A stretch of 64,000 nt of DNA from Alphaproteobacteria bacterium (GCA_021325375.1 JAJPHG010000002.1:62001-126000), one strand, 5' to 3'; numbered from the stretch's first letter, positions 36,501 through 45,598 are shown. The notes: a model not told the origin generated them from the sequence alone. A program made the numbers and translations.

Positions 36501-39025
36501 CGCTCGCCGAGCAGGTCAACCGCGCGCGCGACAAGACGCCCGGCACCGCGCCGCCGCGCCGTGCGTTCGCGCCGGCGATCCCCGACGTGCCGCCGCCCCG
36601 GCCGCAGATGGAGTTCTTCAACGGGCTCGGCGGCTTCGCGCTCCAGGGGCGCGAATACGTCACCATCCTCGAAGGCGGCCAGCGCACGCCGGCGCCGTGG
36701 GTCAACGTCGTCGCCAACGCGGATTTCGGGTTCACCGTGTCGACCGACGGCAGCGGCTTCACCTGGGCCAAGAACGCGCAGCAATACCAGCTCACGCCGT
36801 GGTCGAACGACGCGACGTCCGACCCGCCGGGCGAGGCGATCTATATCCGCGACGAGGACAGCGGCGAGGTGTGGAACCCGACGCCGCTTCCCATCCGCGA
36901 GAAGACGGGCAGCTATGTCGCGCGCCACGGCCAGGGCTACAGCCGCTTCGAGTACACGGCCCACGGCATCGCGCTCGAGCTGACTCTGTTCGTGCCGAAA
37001 GACGATCCGGTCAAGATCGCGCGGCTCAAGATCGTCAACCGCTCCGGGCGCGCGCGGCGGCTGTCGGTCACGACCTACGCCGAATGGGTGCTCGGCCCGA
37101 ACCGCGGCGCGACCACGCTGTTCATCTCGACGGAGATCAATCCTGCGACCGGGGCGATCTTCGCGCAGAACCCGTGGAACGATCAGTTCGGCTCGCGCAT
37201 AGCCTTCGCCGATCTGCGCGGCAAGCAGCTCGCCTGGACCGGCGACCGCACCGAGTTCATCGGCCGCGACGGCACGCTGGAGCGTCCCTTGGCGCTCGCG
37301 CTCGGCCAGCCGCTCTCCAACCGCATCGGCGCGGGCTACGATCCCTGCGGCGCGCTGCAGGCGCCGGTGAGATTGGGTGCCGCGGGCAGCGAGGAATTCG
37401 TCTTCCTCCTCGGCAGCGCCGCGGGCAAGGGCGAGGCCGAGGCGCTGGTCCTCAAATACCGCAAGGCCGATCTCGATCAGGTCTTCACGGACGTGACGCA
37501 GCAATGGGAGGACACGCTCGCCACCGTTCAGGTGAAGACGCCCGACCGCGCGCTCGACATCCTGGTGAACCGCTGGCTGCCCTATCAGACGCTTTCCTGC
37601 CGCATCTGGGGCCGCACCGGCTTCTACCAGGCGAGCGGCGCCTACGGCTTCCGCGACCAGATCCAGGACACGATGGCGATGTGCCTGCTGCGGCCCGATC
37701 TGCTGCGCGCGCATCTTCTGCGCGCCGCCGGACGCCAGTTCCCCGAAGGCGACGTGCAGCATTGGTGGCTGCCGGAATCCGGACGCGGCATCCGCACGCG
37801 CATCTCCGACGACCGCGCGTGGCTCGCCTATGCGACGGCGCATTATGTCGGCGTCACCGGCGATGCGGGCGTGCTGGACGAGATGGTGCCTTACATCGAA
37901 GGCCCGATCCTGCATGACGGCGAGCACGACGCGTTCTTCGAGCCCGCGACGTCGCAAATCCAGGCGAGCCTGTTCGACCATTGCGCGCTGGCGCTCGACA
38001 AATCGCTCGCGCTGGGCAGCCATGGCCTGCCGCTGATGGGCACGGGCGACTGGAACGACGGCATGGACCGGGTCGGCGAAGGCGGCAAGGGCGAGAGCGT
38101 GTGGCTCGGCTGGTTCCTCTATCATGGGCTGATGGGCTTTTCGCCCATCGCCGAGAAGCGCGGCGCGAACGAGCACGCCGCCGAATGGCGCGAGGCGGCC
38201 ATGAAGCTCAAATCCGCGCTCGAAGGCCAGGCGTGGGACGGCGACTGGTACCGCAGGGCCTATTTCGACGACGGCCACCCGCTCGGCTCCGTCACCAACA
38301 GCGAATGCCGCATCGATTCCATCGCCCAGTCCTGGGCCGTGATCAGCCGCGGCGCCGAGCCGGCGCGGGCCGCGCGCGCGATGGAGGCGGTCGACAAATA
38401 TCTCGTGCGCCGCGACGAGAAGCTGGTGATGCTGTTCTCGCCGCCTTTCGAGAAGCCGAGCCACGATCCCGGCTACATCAAGGGCTATCCGCAGGGCATC
38501 CGCGAGAACGGCGGGCAGTACACCCACGCCGCGGTGTGGACGGCTATTGCTTTTGCGATGCTGGGCGACGGCGACAAGGCGGGCGAGCTGCTGTCGATGC
38601 TCAATCCCATCCATCATTCCTCCGACCAGGCCGGCATGCACCGCTACCGCGTCGAGCCCTACGTGATCTGCGCCGACGTCTATTCCATGCCGCCGCATGT
38701 CGGACGCGGCGGCTGGACCTGGTACACGGGCTCGGCCGGATGGATGTATCGCGCTTGCGTCGAATGGCTGCTGGGCTTGCGCGTGCAGGGAAGCAACCTG
38801 GCGATCTCGCCTTGCATCCCGCATTCCTGGCCGGGCTTCGAGATCACGTTCCGGTATCGCTCCTCGACCTACCAGATCTCGGTCGACAATCCGCTGGGTG
38901 TCAGCCGCGGCATCCTCGCCGCCAAGCTCGACGGCAAGATGCTGGGCGCCGACCAGCGCTCGTTCATTCCTTTGCTCGATGACGGGAAAGTGCACCAGCT
39001 GTCGGTGGTGCTGGGATCGATCTGA
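30518..39025 (+). CDS. ndvB: Cyclic beta-1,2-glucan synthase (NdvB/Cgs-type, GT84-GH94)
   Basis: 2835 residues, matching Brucella Cgs and rhizobial NdvB. The N-terminal part is cytosolic, followed by membrane segments near residues 408-470. A GT84 domain has TLDADTRMPIGTGRRLVGKM and the RQHRWTRGDWQLLPWI motif. More membrane segments follow (LLALLLGWFM onward). The C-terminal half is a GH94 phosphorylase-like region: GRTGFYQASGAYGFRDQIQD, HWWLPESGRGIRTRISDD and GTGDWNDGMDRVGEGGKGES with the likely catalytic Asp. It makes, cyclises and length-controls periplasmic beta-1,2-glucan for osmoadaptation and host interaction. No ATG exists; the TTG at 30518 has GAAGG seven bases upstream. Confidence 0.95.
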   Translation: MPRGVTLDIPRIFALSHKTVAPAPPIRAELFSIERLEQHAASLAAAQHVVEGHGRGRPIAPRLIENARVLRAAYRDIVRATKASQPISPAAEWLLDNFHVVDEQIREIRDDLPPGFYRLLPKLAEGPLKGYPRVYGIAWAVVAHSDSAIDVEKLTRFVEAYQRVQKLTIGELWAIAITLRITLVENLRRLAESIVARLNAGQLADGLAERILSADRAATGAILRDLDAAPWSTSFAVQLSQRLRDRDPGTTPALHWLNDKLAASGTSIDQILRDEVQRQSSTNVTVRNVITSMRLISSVNWAEFFETVSPVDAVLRKDSDFAQMDFATRDLYRRAIEEIARGGGRDESEVAARALAEAKRAAQRTPKSPLSARESEPGYYLIGHGRETLENALGSRPRLSARIFRLQYRMGVMGYIGMIAIATIVVLGVSLLAVSGVGAGAKILIALAFVGLVPASDVGVAIVNRIITEQVSAMRLPAMDLRDGVPRELSAIIVVPTLLIDISGIREQIERLEVHHLSNPEANFTFALLSDWCDSATEHDEDDAELLEEAVHGIARLNERYPGAGNTPRFYLLHRKRMWNAGERKWIGWERKRGKLHEMNRLLRGAADTSFVTIDGQPPLPEGIRYVITLDADTRMPIGTGRRLVGKMAHPLNRPIFDPVSRLVTHGHAILQPRVTPSLPLGSEGSLYQRVFSGPNGLDPYVFAVSDVYQDLFEQGSFVGKGIYDVDAFEAALHGQIAENTVLSHDLLEGILARAGLATDIEVVEEFPSRYDVAAARQHRWTRGDWQLLPWILGLGKAAHEGVSRTRLPLMGRWKLLDNLRRSLSAPSALLALLLGWFMPRRAAEIWTLSILLTIALPTLLPAFAGLLPAKPDISLRNHFRVLAHDFELAAMQSAFFFTFLAHQAWLMVDAVFRTLFRLVAGRRMLEWTTAAQTRNASTFDRRSLITQIVASAVFTIAVGVLLAFVRPHIWPVSTPLLALWTLSPFVARLASLPPGKDRLLTVGAADARSLRLIARRTWRFFERFVRAEDNFLPPDNFQESPADIVARRTSPTNIGLYLLSCVAARDFGWSGTLKTVERLEATFATLDKLERFRGHFFNWYGTEDLRALEPKYISSVDSGNLAGHLIALANACAEMMAAPIQCLRWREGIADDLGLLREAAQASELAPAIEALAALLPAAPFPELAQAAETLVNQAQAINGELLFRAEALKDDIASHQRDAEYLREPGTIAALAQAVPAARLLCHRLKTLEDDARSMALAMEFGFLFDEDKQMLSIGYRGSDGTLDASFYDLLASEARLASFVAIAKGDLPAKHWFRLGRALTPIDGSAGLISWSGSMFEYLMPSLVMRAPAGSLLAQTNRLVVRRQEEYGRELNVPWGVSESAFNARNIEQTYQYSSFGVPDLGYKRGLSENVVIAPYATGLAAMVDPMSAARNFERMARMGARGFYGWYEALDFTRSRVPEGARYEIVRCYMAHHQAMTVLSIANALNDGAMRARFHAEPIVQAAELLLQERMPRDVALAHPPPEQLATTPEALLIPEAQRRYTSAHSRVPRTQLMSNGRYSAMLTAGGSSYSRWRDIAITRWREDVTRDDWGTYIFLRDAKSGETWSAGYQPAGTEPDSYEVTFSEDRSEIVRRDGTMTTTLEMIISAEDDAEVRRVSLTNRGLREREIEITSYAELALARQADDVAHPAFAKLFVETQFDTGLGAILGTRRRRSASDPQVWAAHLSVVEGEGVGDVQFETDRARFLGRGQTIRSPSAIVDGWPLSNTSGPVLDPIFSLRRRVRIPRGATVRISFWTMAAETREAVLDLADKHRDAQAFERAATLAWTQAQIQLRHLGIGADDAHLYQRLANHVLYTDPVLRPPPDVLRRGARKVSTLWANGISGDRPIVLVRIEDENDLALVRQLLRAHDYWKMKQLAADLVILNERATSYAQDLQQSLDAMVRANQATPRLAGDEVNGQVYLLRADTIPAETRALLLSAARAVLTGGAGTLAEQVNRARDKTPGTAPPRRAFAPAIPDVPPPRPQMEFFNGLGGFALQGREYVTILEGGQRTPAPWVNVVANADFGFTVSTDGSGFTWAKNAQQYQLTPWSNDATSDPPGEAIYIRDEDSGEVWNPTPLPIREKTGSYVARHGQGYSRFEYTAHGIALELTLFVPKDDPVKIARLKIVNRSGRARRLSVTTYAEWVLGPNRGATTLFISTEINPATGAIFAQNPWNDQFGSRIAFADLRGKQLAWTGDRTEFIGRDGTLERPLALALGQPLSNRIGAGYDPCGALQAPVRLGAAGSEEFVFLLGSAAGKGEAEALVLKYRKADLDQVFTDVTQQWEDTLATVQVKTPDRALDILVNRWLPYQTLSCRIWGRTGFYQASGAYGFRDQIQDTMAMCLLRPDLLRAHLLRAAGRQFPEGDVQHWWLPESGRGIRTRISDDRAWLAYATAHYVGVTGDAGVLDEMVPYIEGPILHDGEHDAFFEPATSQIQASLFDHCALALDKSLALGSHGLPLMGTGDWNDGMDRVGEGGKGESVWLGWFLYHGLMGFSPIAEKRGANEHAAEWREAAMKLKSALEGQAWDGDWYRRAYFDDGHPLGSVTNSECRIDSIAQSWAVISRGAEPARAARAMEAVDKYLVRRDEKLVMLFSPPFEKPSHDPGYIKGYPQGIRENGGQYTHAAVWTAIAFAMLGDGDKAGELLSMLNPIHHSSDQAGMHRYRVEPYVICADVYSMPPHVGRGGWTWYTGSAGWMYRACVEWLLGLRVQGSNLAISPCIPHSWPGFEITFRYRSSTYQISVDNPLGVSRGILAAKLDGKMLGADQRSFIPLLDDGKVHQLSVVLGSI

Positions 39026-39044
39026 CGCCCGTCGCGAAAAACAC

Positions 39045-39085
39045 AAAGCCCGCGCGGGGGACGCAACCGGGCGGGCTTTCGTTTT
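39045..39085 (+). terminator. Rho-independent terminator after ndvB
   Basis: A 9-bp perfect stem AAAGCCCGC / GCGGGCTTT closes a GC-rich loop and is followed by CGTTTT. It lies 20 bases past the ndvB stop. The T run is short, so moderate strength is expected. Confidence 0.75.
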
Positions 39086-39354
39086 CCCGAAGCTCCAGCG
39101 AGCAGCCGTTGGCCCAGTCAAGGGCGCGCGAACAGACACTTTCATCTTCGTCCGCGGGATCATGGAACGAACGTTCCGCGGGCGCGCCTGGACCGACGCC
39201 CTTCCCTGTCTGACGTGCCCAGGCCTGATCAGGTCACCGGCATGCGCTGCTCCACAACTTTTCAAAAATAAAAATGGTGACCACAACCAAGAGTTCAAGG
39301 GGTGCGGTGTAAATTATTTTCCGTGTACGGAATATATGTTCAGAACAAACAAGC

Positions 39355-39534
39355 TGTCATGGCCCGCGAATGCGGGCCACCCAGGTGATACAGCGGCGCT
39401 TTCTAAAATTTTGCACGCGGAGGCGCGGAGTGCGCGGAGAAGAAAGAACCTCCGCGTACTCCGCGCCTCCGCGTGAACCATTTCAAGGAGCGTGCAGAAC
39501 CCAACTGGGTGGCCCGCAATCGCGGGCCATGACA
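39355..39534. repeat. Nested palindromic element, family C copy 1
   Basis: 180 bases. Outer arms TCATGGCCCGCGAATGCGGG and its inverted partner ending CGCGGGCCATGACA each contain their own GGCCCGC hairpin. Next inward come CCACCCAG and CTGGGTGG. The centre has ACGCGGAGGCGCGGAG pairing with CTCCGCGCCTCCGCGT. The two unpaired spacers differ, which gives the element an orientation. It ends nine bases before the selO stop. A second copy in opposite orientation lies at 53404-53579. Confidence 0.9.
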
Positions 39535-39542
39535 ATGGGGGT

Positions 39543-40898
39543 TTACGTTCCGCAGAACGTGCGCTGCACGATCTCACCCGGCCCGGGCGGCTCCGCATAT
39601 TTTGCGAATTCCGGCTGATCGTCGTAGGGCCTCGACAAAACCTGCACCAGCTCCTCGAACGGCGAGAAGTCGCCGGCCTGCGCGGCGGCGAGCGCGAACT
39701 CGACGCGGTGGTTGCGCGGGATGAAGGCGGGATTGGCCAGCCGCATCGTCTCGCGGTCGGCGTCTTTCAAGCGCGCCTGCCAGCGCGTGCGCCAGGCGTC
39801 GAACGTGTCCGGCAACGCATCTTCATAAAGACGGCGGAAGGTCAGCGTGAAATCCGCCTCGTTCGCCGCCATCGCGTCGAGAAGCTCCTGCACCATCGTC
39901 ATGTCGTCCGGCTGCTCATCCTTCAGGCCCAGCTTGGCGCGGAAGCCGGCGCTGAGCGCGTCCTGATACAGCGACGGGAACGCGTCGATGGCGGCCTGCG
40001 CCTGCGCCTCGCCGATCAGCGGCAGCAGCGTCTCGGCCAGCCTGACCAGGTTCCAATGCGCGATGCGCGGCTGGTTGATGTAGGCATAGCGGCCCATCTC
40101 GTCGATGGAGCTGAACTTCTTCTCCGGATGATAGGTGTCCATGAAGGCGCAGGGGCCGTAGTCGATGGTCTCGCCCGCGACCGACATGTTGTCCGTGTTC
40201 ATCACGCCATGGATGAAGCCGACGCACATCCACTTGGCGATCAGCCGCGCCTGCGCCGCGATCACACGGTCGAGCATCTCGCGCGGACCCGCGGCATCCG
40301 GATAGTGCCGCGCGATCACATAGTCGGCGAGAAGCCGCAGGCCCTCCTCGTCGCCGCGCGCGGCGAAATACTGGAACGTGCCGACGCGGATGTGGCTCGA
40401 CGCGACGCGCGTCAGCACCGCGCCCGGCAACGGCTCCTCGCGCCACACCGTCTCGCCGGTCGCGACCGCGGCGAGCGCGCGCGTCGTGGGGATGCCCAGC
40501 GCCGCCATCGCCTCGGCCACGATGTATTCGCGCAGGACAGGTCCCAGCGCCGCGCGCCCGTCGCCGCGCCGCGAGAACGGCGTCGGGCCGGAGCCTTTCA
40601 GCTGGATGTCGCGCAGCACGCCCTTGGTGTCGACGACCTCGCCCAACAGGATCGCGCGGCCGTCGCCGAGCTGCGGCACGAAGCCGCCGAACTGATGCCC
40701 GGCATAGGCCATCGCCAGCGGCTCGCTGCCTTCCGCGAGGCGGTTGCCCGCCAGCACCTCGACGTCGAGCATCGCGATGCCGAGCTCGCGCGCCAGCCCC
40801 TCGTTCCATTTGATCAAGCGGGGGGCGGCGACCGGCGTCGGCGGCAGCTTGGCGTAAAACCGCTCCGGCAGGCGCGCATAGGAATTCGAGAAGGGCAT
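39543..40898 (-). CDS. selO: SelO family protein adenylyltransferase
   Basis: 451 residues of the YdiU/SelO pseudokinase family, which AMPylates proteins in redox homeostasis. Visible signatures: [16 protein letters not shown] segment ([20 protein letters not shown]), [20 protein letters not shown], the SLG-like [10 protein letters not shown], and the active-site [20 protein letters not shown] with the DYGP aspartate. The C-terminus ends RTFCGT, with a single Cys where eukaryotic members have selenocysteine. The ATG at 40898 is used; a TTG ten codons upstream is less likely. It diverges from the ABC-F gene across 48 bases. Confidence 0.95.
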   Translation of the reverse strand: MPFSNSYARLPERFYAKLPPTPVAAPRLIKWNEGLARELGIAMLDVEVLAGNRLAEGSEPLAMAYAGHQFGGFVPQLGDGRAILLGEVVDTKGVLRDIQLKGSGPTPFSRRGDGRAALGPVLREYIVAEAMAALGIPTTRALAAVATGETVWREEPLPGAVLTRVASSHIRVGTFQYFAARGDEEGLRLLADYVIARHYPDAAGPREMLDRVIAAQARLIAKWMCVGFIHGVMNTDNMSVAGETIDYGPCAFMDTYHPEKKFSSIDEMGRYAYINQPRIAHWNLVRLAETLLPLIGEAQAQAAIDAFPSLYQDALSAGFRAKLGLKDEQPDDMTMVQELLDAMAANEADFTLTFRRLYEDALPDTFDAWRTRWQARLKDADRETMRLANPAFIPRNHRVEFALAAAQAGDFSPFEELVQVLSRPYDDQPEFAKYAEPPGPGEIVQRTFCGT

Positions 40899-40946
40899 GC
40901 TTCTTATATAGGAGCCGGAGCGCGGCAATGCTATTGGCCTCCCGCC

Positions 40947-42746
40947 ATGGCCCCGCTCCTGACCTTACGCGACGTTCACCTGACCTACGGCACCACCGCG
41001 CTGCTCGACGGCGCTGAGATGTCGATCGAGGCGGGCGAGCGGCTCTGCCTCGTCGGCCGCAACGGCTCGGGCAAGTCGACCCTGCTCAAGATCGCGGCCG
41101 GCCTCGTCGAGCCCGATTCCGGCGAGCGCTTCTTCCAGCCGGGCGCCACGATCCGCTACCTCGCGCAGGAGCCGGATTTCTCCGACTTCGCGACGCTGGG
41201 CGATTTCGTGCGTGCGGGTCTCGCGCCCGGCGACGATGCGCAGCGCGCGGAGGACCTGCTGCGCGAGGCGGGGCTCACGGGCGCGGAGCAGCCGGACGAA
41301 GTCTCCGGCGGGGAGGCGCGGCGCGCGGCGCTGGTGCGCGTGCTGGCGCCGGCGCCGGACGTGCTGCTGCTCGACGAGCCAACGAACCATCTCGACCTTC
41401 CCGGCATCGAATGGCTGGAGAGCGAGCTGGCCTCGATGCGCTCGGCGCTGGTGCTCATCAGCCACGACCGGCGGTTCCTCTCGCGGCTGACGCGCGCGAC
41501 GCTGTGGCTCGACCGCGGGCGCACGCGCGAGCTCGACCAGGGCTTCGCGCGTTTCGAGGAATGGCGCGACGCGACGATCGAGCAGGAAGAGATCGACCGC
41601 CACAAGCTCGACCGCCGCATCGCTGCCGAGCTCGATTGGGTGCGCTACGGCGTCAGCGCGCGGCGCAAGCGCAACCAGGGGCGGCTGGCGGGATTGATGG
41701 CGCTGCGCCGCGAACGTAGCGAGCAGCGCCGCGTCGCCGGCGACGCCAGGCTCGAAGCGGCGGACGCCGAGAACTCCGGCACCCTCGTCGTCAAGGCGTT
41801 CCGCGCCGGGAAGTCCTATGGCGACAGGACGATCGTGAAGGACTTCTCTTATAGGCTGCTCAAGGGCAACCGCGTCGGCGTGATCGGCGCCAACGGCTCG
41901 GGCAAGACGACATTGGTCAACCTGCTCACCGGCGTGATCGAGCCGGATGCAGGATCGGTGCGCCTGGGCACCAACGTGCAGATGGCGCGCCTGGACCAGG
42001 ACCGCGGCAAGCTTCTCGACGACACGACGCTCGCCGAAGTGCTGACCGAGGGCCATGGCGACTCGGTCATCGTCGACGGCAAGCCCCGCCACGTCATTAG
42101 CTACATGAAAGACTTCCTCTTCGCGGCCGAGCAGGCGCGCCAGCCGGTCAGCGTCCTGTCGGGCGGCGAGCGCGCGCGGCTCCTGCTCGCCAAGGCGCTT
42201 GCCTCGCCCTCGAACCTGCTCGTGCTCGACGAGCCGACCAACGATCTCGATCTGGAGACGCTCGACCTGCTGCAGGAGATGATCGCGGACTACGAGGGCA
42301 CGGTGCTGCTCGTCAGCCACGACCGCGACTTCATCGACCGCACCGTGACCTCCGTGCTGATGGCGGAGGGCGGCGGCAAATTCGTCGAATATGCCGGCGG
42401 CTACAGCGACATGCTCGCCCAGCGCGGCCGTGGCATCGCCGCGAAAGCCGCGCCGAAATCGTCTTCCAAGGCGGCCGCGCCGCGCGAAAAGCCCGCCGAC
42501 GCGAAACGCCGCATGACCTTCAAGGACAAGCACGCGCTCGAGGAGTTGCCGAAGAAGATCGCGCGGTCCGAGGCCGAGATCGCGTCGCTGCAGGCGGCCC
42601 TGTCGGACGCGGAGCTTTATGCGCGCGACCCCGGACGCTTCGCCGCGCTGAGCGAAAAGCTGTCGCGCACGCAGGACGAACTCGCCGAACACGAGGAGCG
42701 CTGGCTGACCCTCGAGATGCTGCGCGGCGAGATCGAGGGCGGCTGA
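40947..42746 (+). CDS. ABC-F family ATP-binding protein (Uup-like)
   Basis: 599 residues with two ABC modules and no membrane domain. Module 1: Walker [11 protein letters not shown], signature [11 protein letters not shown], Walker [14 protein letters not shown]. Module 2: [41 protein letters not shown]. The C-terminal 100 residues form a Lys/Glu-rich coiled coil (from [20 protein letters not shown]), the DNA/ribosome-binding tail of Uup. The family acts on ribosomes; Uup also affects precise excision of transposons. The ATG at 40947 begins the conserved [15 protein letters not shown]; the longer frame upstream runs antisense to selO. Confidence 0.93.
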   Translation: MAPLLTLRDVHLTYGTTALLDGAEMSIEAGERLCLVGRNGSGKSTLLKIAAGLVEPDSGERFFQPGATIRYLAQEPDFSDFATLGDFVRAGLAPGDDAQRAEDLLREAGLTGAEQPDEVSGGEARRAALVRVLAPAPDVLLLDEPTNHLDLPGIEWLESELASMRSALVLISHDRRFLSRLTRATLWLDRGRTRELDQGFARFEEWRDATIEQEEIDRHKLDRRIAAELDWVRYGVSARRKRNQGRLAGLMALRRERSEQRRVAGDARLEAADAENSGTLVVKAFRAGKSYGDRTIVKDFSYRLLKGNRVGVIGANGSGKTTLVNLLTGVIEPDAGSVRLGTNVQMARLDQDRGKLLDDTTLAEVLTEGHGDSVIVDGKPRHVISYMKDFLFAAEQARQPVSVLSGGERARLLLAKALASPSNLLVLDEPTNDLDLETLDLLQEMIADYEGTVLLVSHDRDFIDRTVTSVLMAEGGGKFVEYAGGYSDMLAQRGRGIAAKAAPKSSSKAAAPREKPADAKRRMTFKDKHALEELPKKIARSEAEIASLQAALSDAELYARDPGRFAALSEKLSRTQDELAEHEERWLTLEMLRGEIEGG

Positions 42747-42862
42747 GGTGACGCAAGGCGCTACGCCGCGGCGGCCGTTCCATTAGTGATAGTATGGATT
42801 TAATTTGACAGGGCCAGGTTGATCGGTTGCACTTGTGGACGTTGCGACTTTTGGGGGACGTC

Positions 42863-43999
42863 ATGAAATTCCGTCGTCATGCCTTGGGTTGCGCGGTCGC
42901 TTCGAGCGTCATGCTCGCGGCACTGCCGGCTTTCGCCGCAAGCGCTTTTGCGCCCAAGGGCCAGAGCGAAGATGCGGTCGCGATGCAGATCAACCTAGCC
43001 CATTCGGGCAGCGTCGACTTCTCCGAGGGCTTCGCCGCTCCGCTGACCAAGCTTTGGAGCAAGGATCTCGGCGGCGATCTGTCCTATGCGCTGGTGGCGG
43101 AGGGAAAGGTCTTCGTCGTCGCGAACGGCAATGACGTCTTCGCGCTCGATCTCGTCAGCGGCTCGCAGGATTGGGAGCATCTGGTTTCCGACGGATCGCT
43201 GGGCGGCGCCTATGACGACGGCCAGCTGTTCTTCGTCGATTTCGACGGGCTGATGACCGCGCTGAAGGCGTCGACCGGCAAGACGAAATGGGCGGCGCAG
43301 ATGCCCGACCAATACGCGTTCTCCTCGCCGCCCATCGCGCTCAAGGGGCAGGTCTTCACCGGCGGCGCCGGCAGCGGCGGCACGCTCTACGGCGTCGATG
43401 AGAAGACCGGCCATGTGAATTGGACCCAGTCCGTGGAGAACGGCGACGACAGCTCGCCCGCCTATGGCGATAAAGGCCTCTACGTCTCCTATCCGTGCCA
43501 GTACTACAAATTCGCGCTCAACGGCCAGCCGGTATGGCACTATAGCGGCGACTGCGAGGGCGGCGGCGGCAGCACGGTCTCCTATTTCAAGAACCGCGCC
43601 TATGTGAACGACTGGGCAAGCGGGAACTTCGTCCTGAACGCGAAGACCGGCGACGTCGTGGGAACCTATTCCGGCGGCGAGATGCCGGCCTTCTTCACCG
43701 GCAGCAACAAGCACGGCTATGGGCTGACCCTGACCAACAACAAGCTCTATTGCTTCGACGTGAAGAGCGGCAATGTGGCTTGGAGCTTTTCAGGCAGCAA
43801 CCTGACCGGCCTGCCGATCGTGATCAACGGCCAGCCGGTGATCGGATCGAGCAACGGCCCGGTCTACATGCTCGACGGCGCCAGCGGCGCCCAGCTATGG
43901 ACCGACAATCCGGGCGGCAGCGTGTCGAGCCTGGCCGCCGGCGAAGGCAAGCTGGTCGTCGTCTCCGGAAGCAAGATCACGGTGTACGCGCCGCAATAG
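42863..43999 (+). CDS. Secreted PQQ-type beta-propeller protein
   Basis: 378 residues with a Sec signal peptide (ASSVMLAALPAFAASAFA). The mature part is built of repeated blades of the PQQ/WD-like kind: DVFALDLVSGSQDWEHL, LTALKASTGKTKWAAQMPD type, TLYGVDEKTGHVNWTQ, NFVLNAKTGDVVGTYS, KLYCFDVKSGNVAWSFSG, PVYMLDGASGAQLW. No dehydrogenase catalytic residues or heme motif are seen, so it is more like BamB-type or an uncharacterised extracytoplasmic propeller. The ATG at 42863 has GGGGGAC upstream. A TTGACA lies 53 bases before it without a convincing -10. Confidence 0.85.
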   Translation: MKFRRHALGCAVASSVMLAALPAFAASAFAPKGQSEDAVAMQINLAHSGSVDFSEGFAAPLTKLWSKDLGGDLSYALVAEGKVFVVANGNDVFALDLVSGSQDWEHLVSDGSLGGAYDDGQLFFVDFDGLMTALKASTGKTKWAAQMPDQYAFSSPPIALKGQVFTGGAGSGGTLYGVDEKTGHVNWTQSVENGDDSSPAYGDKGLYVSYPCQYYKFALNGQPVWHYSGDCEGGGGSTVSYFKNRAYVNDWASGNFVLNAKTGDVVGTYSGGEMPAFFTGSNKHGYGLTLTNNKLYCFDVKSGNVAWSFSGSNLTGLPIVINGQPVIGSSNGPVYMLDGASGAQLWTDNPGGSVSSLAAGEGKLVVVSGSKITVYAPQ

Positions 44000-44009
44000 G
44001 GACGAGGCG

Positions 44010-45254
44010 CTAGCCGGTCGCGACGGGCAACTCCTTCAGCCCGCGGAAGAACGGCATCGTGCGCCACTCAGGCTTCGCGTCCGCGTCGGCCAGGCGCAAT
44101 TTCGGGAAGCGCTCGAACAGCGTCAGCAGCGCGACCTGCGCCTCCAGCCGCGCCAGCGGCGCGCCGATGCACAGATGCAGGCCTCCGCCGAAGGCGACGT
44201 GCGGCGCGTCCTTGCGCGCGACGTCGAAGCGGTGCGGATCGGGGAACGCGGCCGGATCGCGGTTGGCGCCGCGCAAGGACATGAACAGCGACTGGCTCTG
44301 CTTCACCGGGCAGCCGCCGACCTCCATGTCGCGCGGCGCGATGCGGCCGGTGATGTCGACCGGGGATTCGTAGCGCAGCACCTCCTCCACCGCGTTGTTG
44401 ATCAGCGCGGGATCGGCCTTGAGCTTCGCAAGCTCCTGCGGATGCTTGAGCAGAAGCCAGATCGCGTTGCCGATCAGATCGGTGGTGGTGAGATTGCCGC
44501 CGATCAGCAGGCCCTGCAGATTGTTCGAGATCTCGCCGTCGCCGAGCGCGGCACCTTCCGCCTTGAGCCGCATCATGTCGCTGACGAGATCGTCCCTGGG
44601 CTCGGCGGCGCGGCGGCGCATCAGCTCGTTCATGTAGGACGACAGCGCGTTGCTGGCTGTGACGAGGCGCCTGGTGTCGTCCTCGCTGCGGAACGGGTTC
44701 AGGCCCAGGATCGCGCCCTCGCTCCATTCGCGGAACTCGTCCAGGCGGCTCTCGTCCACGCCCAGGATGCGCGCGATCACGTCGATGGGCACGCGCAGCG
44801 CGAAATCTTCCATCGCGTCGAAGCGCGACTTGCCCGCGACGCGGTCGAGCCATTGGTCGACGACGCGCTGCACCAGCGGCTTGCATTTGGCGACGCGCTT
44901 GTAGAGCGCCTTGGCGAACGGCCCGCGAATGCGCATGTGATCCGGCTCATCCATCAGCAGGATGCCGGAGCGTGCCTCCTCGTCGGACACGCGGATGCCT
45001 TCGACGCGCTGCTCGAGGATCGCGCGCTGGATCATCGCCTCGGGCTCCGCGCGGTCGGGCCCGCGCCACATCGAGGTGTCGGAGAGCACGCCGCGCACGT
45101 CCTCGTGACGCGTGAGGATGAACGTCCCCGCCTCGGTGTCGCGATGCACCGGACACGCGCCGCGCAGCCGGTCGAGCAGCGCATGCGGATCGTCGTTGAA
45201 CTCGGGATTGAGCGGAGTGAGCTGGAACACGCCGGGGAGAGGGGCATCGGACAT
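44010..45254 (-). CDS. Cytochrome P450
   Basis: 414 residues, a soluble bacterial-type P450. The heme-thiolate loop is HVAFGGGLHLCIGAPLARLE, the ExxR pair is in NAVEEVLRYESPVDITGR, and the I-helix reads LLIGGNLTTTDLIGNAI with the oxygen-activating threonines. There is no membrane anchor. No ferredoxin or reductase gene is adjacent, so electrons come from elsewhere. It converges on the propeller gene with an 11-base gap. Substrate cannot be inferred. Confidence 0.94.
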   Translation of the reverse strand: MSDAPLPGVFQLTPLNPEFNDDPHALLDRLRGACPVHRDTEAGTFILTRHEDVRGVLSDTSMWRGPDRAEPEAMIQRAILEQRVEGIRVSDEEARSGILLMDEPDHMRIRGPFAKALYKRVAKCKPLVQRVVDQWLDRVAGKSRFDAMEDFALRVPIDVIARILGVDESRLDEFREWSEGAILGLNPFRSEDDTRRLVTASNALSSYMNELMRRRAAEPRDDLVSDMMRLKAEGAALGDGEISNNLQGLLIGGNLTTTDLIGNAIWLLLKHPQELAKLKADPALINNAVEEVLRYESPVDITGRIAPRDMEVGGCPVKQSQSLFMSLRGANRDPAAFPDPHRFDVARKDAPHVAFGGGLHLCIGAPLARLEAQVALLTLFERFPKLRLADADAKPEWRTMPFFRGLKELPVATG

Positions 45255-45598
45255 GGCGGCACCTGGGGTGACAAATTGTCAGTACGGAAGATAGTTCGTG
45301 CCTGCCTGGAATTCAATCAACCTCCCCCTTGTGGGGAGGTCGAAAAATCCCGGAGCGTCAGCGAAGGATTTTTCGGGTGGGGGTCACCGCCCCGCACCGT
45401 TCCCCCACCCGAAAAATGCTTCGCACTTTTCGATCTCCCTACATAGGGAATTGCCAGATCCAAGAGCCGACCACGAATTTCAGCGGGTGGTGAGGCATTT
45501 TCTGACTACGTTGGCCAAAAGGCGCATACCGCGAAACCTGCCAAACGCTGATCGGTAGGCCTACTGGGAGGGCGAAGTCCGTTAAGAGTTAGTGCTTC
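45255..45598. other. Intergenic region upstream of the P450 gene
   Basis: 344 bases between two minus-strand genes. It holds family A copy 2 and then about 140 bases of lower-GC sequence with no recognisable gene, terminator or promoter. Confidence 0.5.
45321..45455. repeat. Nested palindromic element, family A copy 2 (degenerate right arm)
   Basis: The left arm CCTCCCCCTTGTGGGGAGGTCG and the inner CGAAAAATCC...GGATTTTTCGGGTGGGGG / CCCCCACCCGAAAAATGCTTCGC dyads correspond to the copy at 23828-23958. The right outer arm has decayed to CGATCTCCCTACATAGGGAA. It lies upstream of the P450 gene. Confidence 0.75.

Larger units (their letters stand above)
39026..39542. other. Convergent intergenic region between ndvB and selO
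   Basis: 517 bases without a gene. It holds the ndvB terminator, a lower-GC stretch (39250-39350) with AT-rich sequence including a short dyad ccgtgtacgg, and palindromic element C copy 1. Open frames here are short or are extensions of real neighbours. The convergent layout explains the lack of promoters. Confidence 0.6.

Noticed and set aside
34516..37917. Plus-strand second-frame open frame of 1133 codons inside ndvB
   Set aside because: Composition is Arg/Ala/Pro-rich and frame-shifted relative to the conserved NdvB sequence. There is no start context.
33116..39298. Minus-strand open frame of 2060 codons opposite ndvB
   Set aside because: It lies wholly antisense to the conserved ndvB, is rich in Arg/Ala/His/Asp without any recognisable fold, and is the expected shadow in very GC-rich codons.
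42747..42862. Promoter for the propeller gene at TTGACA (42805-42810)
   Set aside because: No convincing -10 hexamer lies 16-18 bases downstream.
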